Positions 1-5,474 of a DNA stretch of 5,474 bases are shown in pieces. The position numbers and the translations under genes were made by a program. The notes beneath the pieces were generated by a model, which worked only from the letters and a program-made list of their open reading frames with translations, did no database searches and had not been told where the DNA came from. The stretch spans positions 1 through 5,474 of the forward strand of contig CALPKA020000049.1 in the NCBI GenBank assembly GCA_943324025.2, read 5' to 3'. Every line of letters starts with the position of its first letter. The first letter of the stretch is position 1. This DNA is from Bifidobacterium breve (lineage in GTDB: Bacteria; Actinomycetota; Actinomycetes; Nanopelagicales; Nanopelagicaceae).

Positions 1-128
1 ATGCAATTTGCTCAGCCCTTGATCTATCTCTTTCCACAATCTTGGTTGATGTTGCCACTGTGGTTAAAACCCACGAATCCCCAGTACTAACAATCTCGAC
101 TTTGCAAGTGGTAGAGACCGCAGCTTAA
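1..128 (+). CDS. C-terminal end of a probable XRE-family (ClgR-like) transcriptional regulator, partial
   Basis: An open frame enters from the left edge (first whole codon at 3) and ends at TAA 126-128, giving 41 residues. It begins AICSALDLSLSTILVDVA, which resembles the segment following the helix-turn-helix in XRE/ClgR-type regulators, where an 'LLxxICxALdxxLSxxLxxVA' helix pair closes the DNA-binding domain. The remaining 23 residues look like a short variable tail. In Actinobacteria a ClgR-type activator of Clp protease and stress genes commonly lies a few genes upstream of recA, next to the DUF3046 gene, and this position fits. The HTH itself lies outside the window, so the assignment rests on a short tail plus gene order. 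The following TetR-like gene begins one base after this stop, so the two are probably co-transcribed and translationally coupled. Confidence 0.6.
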   Translation, partial: AICSALDLSLSTILVDVATVVKTHESPVLTISTLQVVETAA

Positions 129-129
129 G

Positions 130-672
130 TTGTCTGCCCAGCCGGCGCTGGCGCCATACGCCCGCCAAACATCTGTTAGCAACAAATCTCGAATTGCAAT
201 CTTCAATGGTGCTAAATCTGTAATTTGCGAGGTTGGAAATTACCAATCAAATATCGCTGAAATAGCACTTAGGTCGCAAGTCTCTAAGGCAACTATTTAT
301 AATCAATTTGCTGACAAGGCTGAGATGATGGAGTGTTTGGTTGAGTATGAGGTTGAGAGATTAACTCAAGTAGCACTGGCAGCCTCATCCCGCGAAGAAG
401 CGCTGTATTTATTATCTACTCAAATTAGCCAAGATCTAGCTCTTAGAAAATTAGTTGAGTCTGATCCTCTAGATATTGCATAGCTTGTCACAATATCAAC
501 CCACCCAACATGGGTATTGGTTCACCAAGGCATTGCCAAGGTTTTTGGAGCAGATTCAGCTGTTTGCGGTGTAATTCTTAGGTGGTTAATTGGCCAAATA
601 CCTTCACCAATAACTGAGGATGAGTCCCGTACTCAATCCAAGCGCTTAGCAAGTACTTTGTTTCATAATTAA
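130..672 (+). pseudogene. TetR-family transcriptional regulator interrupted by an in-frame TAG
   Basis: TTG 130 is the only plausible start before the DNA-binding domain, because the frame has a TAG at 112 upstream. Residues about 20-66 form a TetR-type N-terminal domain. The helix-turn-helix lies around residues 41-60, with the typical core QVSKATIYNQFADKAEM (family pattern 'GVSkaTlYrhFpdKeaL'). The frame stops at TAG 481-483 (codon 118) and then runs on for 62 uninterrupted codons to TAA 670-672. The total of about 180 codons is normal for TetR proteins, whereas 117 residues would lack most of the ligand-binding/dimerisation domain. The downstream part (for example VTISTHPTWVLVHQGIAKVF) reads as ordinary protein with codon use like its neighbours. 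CAG (Gln) to TAG is a one-base explanation; sequencing error is equally possible. Ligand and targets cannot be inferred. No strong Shine-Dalgarno is visible, so coupling to the upstream gene is likely. Confidence 0.75.
481..483 (+). other. Internal in-frame stop codon TAG in the TetR-like gene
   Basis: The codons are GAT ATT GCA TAG CTT GTC ACA. The frame stays open for 62 codons after the stop and reaches a length usual for TetR regulators. No in-frame ATG, GTG or TTG with a ribosome-binding site directly follows, so reinitiation to make the C-terminal domain alone looks unlikely. Confidence 0.8.
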
Positions 673-692
673 TTTAGATTCTAAAGTTTGTT

Positions 693-884
693 ATGCGCAT
701 CTCCGAACTTCGCAATCGAATAGCTGAATACTTCCCAGATCCAGATACCTATTCCAGGGATATCATCCACTCAGAGTTGGGTGGGATTAGCGTTAACTCA
801 GCTATTGAAATTGGCATGGAGCCGGATGAGATTTGGAAGGCGGTCATCCGCCATAACCCCTCGATGCCGGACCGATACAGATAA
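693..884 (+). CDS. DUF3046 family protein
   Basis: This 63-residue protein begins MRISELRNRIAEYF and contains a segment of the form HSELGGxSVxxAIExGxxPDEIWKAV. This matches the DUF3046 family layout: an N-terminal 'MRlteFweRm' helix, a central 'hvLaeLggrTv.eALaaG', and 'evWrAvc' near the C-terminus. The family is small, soluble and of unknown function, and is found almost only in Actinobacteria, typically directly upstream of recA as here. The length is full for the family. The ATG lies 20 bases after the TAA of the TetR-like gene, with no clear Shine-Dalgarno between them. There is no signal peptide or membrane segment. The recA leader with its SOS box starts right after its TAA, so recA is probably transcribed separately from this gene. 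Confidence 0.88.
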   Translation: MRISELRNRIAEYFPDPDTYSRDIIHSELGGISVNSAIEIGMEPDEIWKAVIRHNPSMPDRYR

Positions 885-904
885 CGGCGTGTCTTAGCCC
901 AAAA

Positions 905-934
905 TTACCCCTTCGAACAGTTGTTCGATACACT
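905..934 (+). promoter_or_regulatory. Possible recA promoter overlapping the SOS box
   Basis: A weak -35-like TTACCC (905-910) and a -10-like TACACT (929-934; TA..T pattern) are 18 bases apart and flank the LexA box. LexA binding at 913-928 would block polymerase at such a promoter. The -35 match is poor. The call rests mainly on the placement of the -10-like hexamer beside the operator, and the transcription start cannot be fixed from sequence. Confidence 0.3.
913..928 (+). promoter_or_regulatory. LexA-binding site (SOS box) upstream of recA
   Basis: The 16-base sequence TCGAACAGTTGTTCGA is a perfect inverted repeat: half-sites TCGAAC (913-918) and GTTCGA (923-928) around a 4-base spacer. 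It matches the actinobacterial/Gram-positive LexA consensus CGAAC-N4-GTTCG without mismatch. It is 161 bases upstream of the chosen recA ATG and the only copy I see in the window. It implies that LexA represses recA, and recX if co-transcribed, with induction on DNA damage. Confidence 0.94.
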
Positions 935-946
935 TAACCTGCCCAA

Positions 947-986
947 CCAGAGCGGTTCCACAGTTCCGCTGGCCAACCGAGCCAGC
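947..986 (+). other. Overlapping, mutually exclusive hairpins in the recA 5' leader
   Basis: Three small stems compete for the same bases. Stem A pairs AGCGG (951-955) with CCGCT (966-970), extended by CC (947-948) with GG (971-972) across a 2-base bulge. Stem B pairs GCTGGC (968-973) with GCCAGC (981-986) around a 7-base loop. Stem C pairs CGGTT (953-957) with AACCG (975-979). There is no T-run, so this is not an intrinsic terminator. The surrounding 885-1088 stretch is non-coding as far as I can see and C-rich compared with the genes. Function is unknown and it may have none. Confidence 0.35.
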
Positions 987-1088
987 CGTCAGTGATGTTC
1001 CGTACCTTCTGGACCGAACAATATGACCTCGCCTTAGGAGTTGAAAAACCTAGAGCTGGTCAAGGAGATGAAAGGAAACAAATCAACT

Positions 1089-2183
1089 ATGGCCTCTGCA
1101 AATAGAGAACCACAAGAAGATAAAAAAGAAGATAAACGATCTAGCGATCGTGCTAAATCCCTAGATACCGCCCTTGCCCAAATCGAGCGTCAGTTCGGTA
1201 AAGGATCGGTAATGAAAATGGGAGATCGCAAAGCTGTTGCGATGGAGGTAATCCCAACTGGTTCAGTTGCATTAGATATTGCTCTTGGCGTCGGTGGTTT
1301 ACCACGCGGTCGAGTAGTTGAGATCTACGGTCCAGAGTCATCAGGTAAAACAACTGTGGCTTTGCATGCAATTGCTAATGCTCAAAAAGCTGGCGGCATT
1401 GCTGCATTTATTGATGCTGAGCATGCACTAGATCCAGAGTATGCAAAGAAACTTGGCGTTGATATTGATGCCCTTCTAGTTTCACAACCAGATACCGGTG
1501 AACAGGCACTTGAGATTATGGATATGTTAGTCAGATCAGGTGCGATTGATATTGTCGTAGTTGACTCAGTTGCAGCATTGGTTCCAAGAGCTGAAATTGA
1601 AGGCGAGATGGGTGACTCACATATGGGTCTACAAGCTCGTTTGATGTCACAAGCACTTCGAAAAATGACTGGTGCATTGCATCAATCAAATACCACTGCG
1701 ATATTTATTAACCAGTTGCGCGATAAAATTGGTGTTTTCTTTGGTTCACCAGAGACAACTACAGGTGGAAAAGCGCTTAAGTTCTACGCATCTATTCGTA
1801 TGGATGTTCGCAGAATTGAAACTTTAAAGGATGGTCAAGAGGCGGTTGGTAATAGAACCCGCGTCAAGATTGTTAAGAACAAGGTTGCTCCACCATTTAA
1901 GCAAGCAGAGTTTGACATCATCTACGGCGTTGGAATTAGCCGTGAGGGATCATTAATTGATCTTGGTGTTGAAGCTGGAATTGTTAAGAAATCTGGCGCC
2001 TGGTTTACCTACGAAGGTGATCAACTAGGTCAAGGTAAAGAGAATGCTCGTGCATTCTTAATTGATAACCCAGATCTAGCCAATGATATTGAGACCAAAA
2101 TTCGGGCATCATATGTTCCAGCCGAGATCGACCCTGCATTAGTTGCAGCAGTTGATGAGGCCACAGCTGATGTTGAGTTCTAA
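1089..2183 (+). CDS. recA: RecA recombinase
   Basis: RecA forms ATP-dependent filaments on single-stranded DNA, catalyses strand exchange, and stimulates LexA self-cleavage. Numbering from ATG 1089 (364 aa): Walker A GPESSGKT at 81-88, the catalytic Glu in IDAEHALD (E111), Walker B VVVDS ending at D159, loop L1 around [12 protein letters not shown] (169-180), and loop L2 with [20 protein letters not shown] (207-226), including the sensor Gln209. The C-terminus ends in the usual acidic tail (DEATADVEF). No intein is present. Start choice: TTG 1041 and ATG 1068 are in frame, but each has an AGGAG motif directly abutting it, leaving no spacing. ATG 1089 has AAGGA about 12 bases upstream and gives a normal MAS... 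N-terminus. Even so, the charged N-terminal extension is about 14 residues longer than in E. coli RecA. The SOS box upstream indicates LexA control; recX follows 23 bases later. Confidence 0.97.
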   Translation: MASANREPQEDKKEDKRSSDRAKSLDTALAQIERQFGKGSVMKMGDRKAVAMEVIPTGSVALDIALGVGGLPRGRVVEIYGPESSGKTTVALHAIANAQKAGGIAAFIDAEHALDPEYAKKLGVDIDALLVSQPDTGEQALEIMDMLVRSGAIDIVVVDSVAALVPRAEIEGEMGDSHMGLQARLMSQALRKMTGALHQSNTTAIFINQLRDKIGVFFGSPETTTGGKALKFYASIRMDVRRIETLKDGQEAVGNRTRVKIVKNKVAPPFKQAEFDIIYGVGISREGSLIDLGVEAGIVKKSGAWFTYEGDQLGQGKENARAFLIDNPDLANDIETKIRASYVPAEIDPALVAAVDEATADVEF

Positions 2184-2206
2184 TCTCTAATTCATTCAAA
2201 AATACC

Positions 2207-2695
2207 TTGAAGAAATCACAAGAGGTAGTAGCAGATCCCTACTCCGAGGCGATGTCGATTGCGTTGTTCGCACTTGCACCGCGCGCAAAGAGTAGGGATG
2301 AGCTATTTAAACAATTATTAAAGCGCGGGGTGGAGTCTGAAACTGCAAATGCTGTTTTGGATTCACTGGAGTTGCAAGGGCTTTTAAATGATCTAGAGTT
2401 TGCAAAATTGTGGAGTGAATCAAGGCAGCGCAGTAAGAAGTTAAGTAAGCGGGTAATTGCAACTGAGTTGCGTGGCAAGGGAGTCGCGCAAGACATTATT
2501 ACTGAGGTAATTGAAGAAATCGATGATGAAACTGAGTACGCCCAAGCATTCCTGCTTGCCGAGCGAAAATATCGATCTATCTCTCATTTAGATCCTGAGG
2601 TTTCATATCGCCGGATCTCAGCATTATTGGCCCGTAAAGGTTATGGCCATGGACTTTGCGCAAGAATTATGCGGGAGTTAACTGGCGTTAATTAG
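2207..2695 (+). CDS. recX: RecX family regulatory protein
   Basis: RecX binds within the RecA filament groove and limits RecA recombinase and coprotease activity. The 162-residue length and all-helical make-up fit the family. The segments [24 protein letters not shown], split here as [12 protein letters not shown] (19-30) and [12 protein letters not shown] (31-42), and [14 protein letters not shown] (60-73) match the RecX tandem three-helix repeats ('L..r.rS..EL...L..rg' and 'l.Dd.fa..w...r'). The start is probably TTG 2207, with no visible Shine-Dalgarno; ATG 2252 is an alternative that would begin inside the first conserved helix region and is less attractive. Its position 23 bases after recA is the usual one and suggests co-transcription, hence SOS induction together with its target. 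The weak start is consistent with RecX being made at lower levels than RecA. It ends with TAG 2693-2695. Confidence 0.93.
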   Translation: MKKSQEVVADPYSEAMSIALFALAPRAKSRDELFKQLLKRGVESETANAVLDSLELQGLLNDLEFAKLWSESRQRSKKLSKRVIATELRGKGVAQDIITEVIEEIDDETEYAQAFLLAERKYRSISHLDPEVSYRRISALLARKGYGHGLCARIMRELTGVN

Positions 2696-2712
2696 CAAGT
2701 AGAATTAGCCAT

Positions 2713-4149
2713 ATGCCTACTTTCGTGGTTGAGACTTACGGCTGCCAGATGAATGTTCATGACTCTGAACGAATTTCAGGTCTGCTAATTGATGCTGGTT
2801 ACACCCAAGCTTTGGCCGATTCACAACCTGATCTTGTTGTTTTCAATACCTGCGCAGTTAGAGAAAATGCTGATAATAAATTGTATGGAAACCTATCCTT
2901 CTTAGCACCTCGCAAAAAAAGTGATCCAAACTTTCAAATCGCAGTTGGTGGATGCATGGCGCAAAAGGATCAAGATGCGATTATTAAGCGCGCTCCTTAT
3001 GTTGATGTAGTTTTTGGAACACATAACATTGGCTCGCTGCCCATACTATTAGAACGAGCTCGAATCGAAGAAGCATCTCAGGTTGAAATAAAAGAATCAC
3101 TAGAACATTTCCCCTCTACCTTGCCGGTTAAGCGAGACTCAGCATTTTCTGCCTGGGTATCTGTCTCAGTTGGCTGCAATAACACCTGCACATTTTGCAT
3201 AGTTCCTCAATTGCGCGGAATCGAAAAAGATCGCAGCATGGATGAGATTATGAAAGAGGTTCGGGCGTTAGTTGATCAAGGTGTTATTGAAATTACCTTA
3301 CTTGGACAAAATGTGAATGCCTATGGTGTTGATTTTGGTGACCGCCAGGCCTTTGCCAAATTACTTCGTGAGTGCGGAAAGGTGGATGGTTTAGAAAGAG
3401 TTCGCTTCATGTCGCCTCATCCACGAGATTTTACCGATGATGTAATTGATGCGATGGCACAAACTAAAAATGTGATGCCACACCTGCATATGCCACTTCA
3501 ATCTGGCAGTGATCAGATTCTGCAAGCAATGCGCCGTTCATATCGCAGAGATCGATACCTAGGAATAATTCAAAAAGTTAAATCTGCAATTCCAAATGCG
3601 GCAATTACTACCGACATAATTGTTGGATTTCCAGGAGAGACTGATCATGATTTTGAACAAACCATTGATTTAGTATGAGAGGTGAAATTCTCCGCCGCAT
3701 ATACATTCCAATACTCCAAGCGACCTGGAACTCCTGCTGCAACCATGCCAAATCAAGTATTAGATGAGGTAATGGCAGCTCGCTATAACCAATTACATAA
3801 GATCCAGCAGGAGATATCTAAGAGTGAGAATGAGAAACTAATTGGTCAAAATATTGAGCTGCTAGTTTCTAGCAATGAAGGTCGACATGATGTTAATGAA
3901 AACCGAATGAATGGACGAAGTGAGGATTTCCGATTAACCCATTTTGATAACTCAGCAAAGTTGGCAAGAGCTGGGGATTTGGTTCAGGTCAAAGTTGTTG
4001 AAGCTTATGCAAACCACATTGTTGCCTCATCTCCAATATCTGTTAAGAAAACTAAGGGAGCGGATGCGCATGCTGCCTGGGTTTCTGAAAATGGTGATAA
4101 ACGAATTTTGCTTGGTATTCCGACATTAGCCTCACTTAAATCTTTATGA
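2713..4149 (+). pseudogene. miaB: tRNA-2-methylthio-N6-dimethylallyladenosine synthase MiaB, interrupted by in-frame TGA
   Basis: MiaB is a radical-SAM methylthiotransferase that converts i6A37 to ms2i6A37 in tRNAs reading UNN codons. From ATG 2713, the N-terminal UPF0004 domain shows its three cluster ligands: C11 (TYGCQMN), C47 (FNTCAVRE) and C81 (VGGCMAQ). The radical-SAM CxxxCxxC motif is C155/C159/C162. The frame stops at TGA 3676-3678 (codon 322) and resumes in the same frame. The downstream part carries the MiaB signature YSKRPGTPAATM and a C-terminal TRAM-like domain with NRMNGRSEDFR-type sequence. It ends at TGA 4147-4149, for 478 codons in all, normal for the family. The 321-residue product would lack the end of the radical-SAM barrel and the tRNA-binding TRAM domain, so it is unlikely to work. 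CGA (Arg) to TGA, or TGG (Trp) to TGA, is a one-base explanation. The end overlaps the miaA start (ATGA). Confidence 0.93.
3676..3678 (+). other. Internal in-frame stop codon TGA in miaB
   Basis: The codons are GAT TTA GTA TGA GAG GTG AAA TTC. Protein similarity to MiaB continues on both sides without any frame change, so this is a substitution and not an indel. The next in-frame start-like codon is GTG 3682, only one codon further, but no separate Shine-Dalgarno at proper spacing serves it. Reinitiation there would make a C-terminal fragment without the radical-SAM cluster. Confidence 0.93.
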
Positions 4150-5048
4150 GCCTAGTAATTATCTGTGGTGCTACCGCAACTGGAAAGAGTGATTTAGCAA
4201 TTTCAGTGGCAAAAGAGATAAATGCTGAGATTGTAAATGCCGATTCTATGCAACTTTATAAAGGTATGGATATTGGCACAGCAAAGCTTTCGCTTTTAGA
4301 GCGAGATGGAATTAAACATCATTTACTTGATGAACTTGAAATCTCTGAAGAGGCAAATGTATCTTGGTATCAAGGGCAGGCTCGAAAGGTAATAGATAAT
4401 TTAATTGATAGTGGAAAATCTGTTGTGGTGGTTGGCGGAACTGGTTTATATATAAAAGCAATATTGGATGATTTAAATTTTCCAGACACCGATCCTGCTG
4501 TGAGGCAGAAAATTACAGATGAAGCTCAAGTATTAGGTAATGATCAGATGCATGCTCGACTTGCTACTTTAGATCCTGCTGCCGCACTTGCAATTCCAAA
4601 AGAAAATATTAGACGAGTTATCAGAGCCCTAGAAGTTATTGAAATTACAGGTAAGCCATTTACGGCAAATCTTCCCAAAGAGGCTAGTACCAAGTATCCA
4701 AATGCATATCAATTTGGATTGGTCTTAGATCGAGAAAACCTTGATGAAAAAATTGATCGCCGGGTTGAAGGAATGTGGGAAAAAGGATTTGTTCGCGAAG
4801 TTATGCAGTTAATGACTAAAGGCTTAGAGAAGGCGACAACGGCCAAGATGGCGCTTGGCTATAGCCAGATAATGAATTACTTAAATGGGGATTTTGATGA
4901 GAGTTTTGCTAAAGAGGAAACCAAACGCGTAACCCGGGCCTATGCCCGAAGGCAAGAAACCTGGTTTTCACGGGATAACAGAATCAAATGGTTGGCCCCT
5001 GAAAGTAATCAAGGCCGACTAGAAAAACTCTTGGCTAGTATTAATTAA
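4146..5048 (+). CDS. miaA: tRNA dimethylallyltransferase MiaA
   Basis: MiaA transfers the dimethylallyl group of DMAPP to N6 of A37 in tRNAs reading UNN codons, making the i6A37 substrate of MiaB. The 300-residue protein has the P-loop GATATGKS (8-15), NADSMQLYKGMDIGTAK (31-47) with the catalytic Asp33, VGGTGLYIKA (96-105) holding the conserved Thr99, and ENIRRVIRALEV (153-164). Near the C-terminus it has the ALGYSQIMNYLNG segment and RRQETWFSRD, both typical of the family. Length and motif order are complete. Its ATG overlaps the miaB stop as ATGA, so translation is normally coupled to the 3' end of miaB. Early termination at the miaB internal TGA would weaken that coupling unless ribosomes read through or restart. 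It ends with TAA 5046-5048, whose last A is also the first base of an ATG for dapF. Confidence 0.97.
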   Translation: MSLVIICGATATGKSDLAISVAKEINAEIVNADSMQLYKGMDIGTAKLSLLERDGIKHHLLDELEISEEANVSWYQGQARKVIDNLIDSGKSVVVVGGTGLYIKAILDDLNFPDTDPAVRQKITDEAQVLGNDQMHARLATLDPAAALAIPKENIRRVIRALEVIEITGKPFTANLPKEASTKYPNAYQFGLVLDRENLDEKIDRRVEGMWEKGFVREVMQLMTKGLEKATTAKMALGYSQIMNYLNGDFDESFAKEETKRVTRAYARRQETWFSRDNRIKWLAPESNQGRLEKLLASIN

Positions 5049-5474
5049 TGATGAAGGCAACATATGGCCACGGCACACATAATGATTTTGTGTTGGTCTT
5101 TGATGAGGCAGATCAGATTAAATTTACGCCAGAGCAGATTAAGCGAATCTGTGATCGTAAAAATGGTATTGGTAGTGATGGCCTAATTAGAATTGTGAAG
5201 ATTGATGGAGCCTGGTTCATGGATTATTTAAATGCCGATGGCTCACAAGCTGAGATGTGTGGCAATGGAATTCGGGTAATGGCTCGGTATTTAACAGATA
5301 AAGGACATCAACCAAGTGGAATTTATCCGATAAATACTAGAGATGGGCGTAAGTTTTTATCAGTTCCAGAATCTGGTGATATCACTGTAAATATGGGAAA
5401 GGTTAGCCAAGTTCCTGGTGAAATAAATGTTTCAACTGGCTCTAACTCATTTACAGGATTAAACATCGATATGG
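5048..5474 (+). CDS. dapF: Diaminopimelate epimerase DapF, N-terminal part
   Basis: DapF is a PLP-independent epimerase that converts LL- to meso-diaminopimelate, the last step before lysine and a peptidoglycan cross-linking residue. Two adjacent ATGs (5048 and 5051) can serve as start. Counting from 5051, the N-terminus has the family's GHGTHNDFVLVFD (6-18), then RKNGIGSDGLIRI (36-48) and NADGSQAEMCGNGIR (61-75), in which C70 is the first of the two active-site cysteines. The frame is open to the right edge (141 complete codons); the second catalytic Cys and second half lie outside. The 5048 ATG overlaps the miaA stop (TAATG), so the gene is coupled to miaA. The miaA-dapF adjacency is a standard actinobacterial arrangement. 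Confidence 0.96.
   Translation, partial: MMKATYGHGTHNDFVLVFDEADQIKFTPEQIKRICDRKNGIGSDGLIRIVKIDGAWFMDYLNADGSQAEMCGNGIRVMARYLTDKGHQPSGIYPINTRDGRKFLSVPESGDITVNMGKVSQVPGEINVSTGSNSFTGLNIDM

Noticed and set aside
1..90. Frame-1 reading from the ATG at position 1 (29 codons)
   Set aside because: The ATG lies at the arbitrary window edge, and frame 3 gives a better match to a regulator C-terminus in the expected gene order.
673..685. Small inverted repeat TTTAGATTCTAAA between the TetR-like gene and the DUF3046 gene as an operator or terminator
   Set aside because: Only 5 bp arms of AT-rich sequence, no T-run, and such repeats are expected by chance; not enough to call a TetR operator.
995..1105. 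Short open frame (ATG 995, about 36 codons) in the recA leader overlapping the recA start
   Set aside because: No ribosome-binding site, no recognisable protein features, and it runs out of frame into recA; the frame is open by chance in a C-rich stretch.
2239..2496. Minus-strand open frame opposite recX
   Set aside because: It is a shadow of the recX reading frame with no independent support; the same holds for the minus-strand frames opposite recA and the TetR-like gene.
3676..3720. Selenocysteine insertion at the miaB TGA
   Set aside because: MiaB has no Cys/Sec at this point, and no stable hairpin of bacterial SECIS type is apparent just after the codon.
3675..3780. ATG 3675 overlapping the internal TGA (ATGAGAGG) as the start of a new gene
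   Set aside because: It is out of frame with the clear MiaB continuation, runs only about 30 codons and has no protein-like features.

Overview
The window carries seven genes, all on the + strand and tightly packed. In order they are: the 3' end of a probable XRE/ClgR-type regulator, a TetR-family regulator, a DUF3046 protein, recA, recX, miaB, miaA, and the 5' part of dapF. The run clgR-like / DUF3046 / recA / recX / miaB / miaA / dapF is a conserved gene order of Actinobacteria. DUF3046 is essentially an actinobacterial family, and the LexA box in front of recA is of the actinobacterial/Gram-positive type. The coding sequences are AT-leaning, the spacers are very short and several genes overlap. 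That points to a low-GC, streamlined actinobacterium such as the freshwater acI group (Nanopelagicales). The lineage is inferred from order and composition, not from any search.

Layout: positions 1-128 hold the C-terminus of the regulator, and 130-672 the TetR-like gene. Positions 693-884 hold the DUF3046 gene. Positions 885-1088 form a non-coding recA leader with a perfect SOS box and several mutually exclusive hairpins. Positions 1089-2183 (recA) and 2207-2695 (recX) form the recombination unit. Positions 2713-4149 (miaB) and 4146-5048 (miaA) encode the two consecutive enzymes that make 2-methylthio-N6-isopentenyladenosine at position 37 of tRNAs. dapF (lysine/peptidoglycan precursor synthesis) starts at 5048/5051 and leaves the window.

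The main anomaly is that two genes are each interrupted by one in-frame stop codon, with clearly recognisable or continuous protein sequence resuming in the same frame. These are TAG at 481-483 in the TetR-like gene and TGA at 3676-3678 in miaB. Each is one C-to-T change from a sense codon (CAG, CGA). The simplest readings are sequence error (single-cell or metagenome assembly) or recent nonsense mutation. Programmed readthrough is possible but unsupported by the sequence alone. I see no mobile element, CRISPR array, tRNA/rRNA or clearly new biological system; the rest is an ordinary housekeeping cluster.
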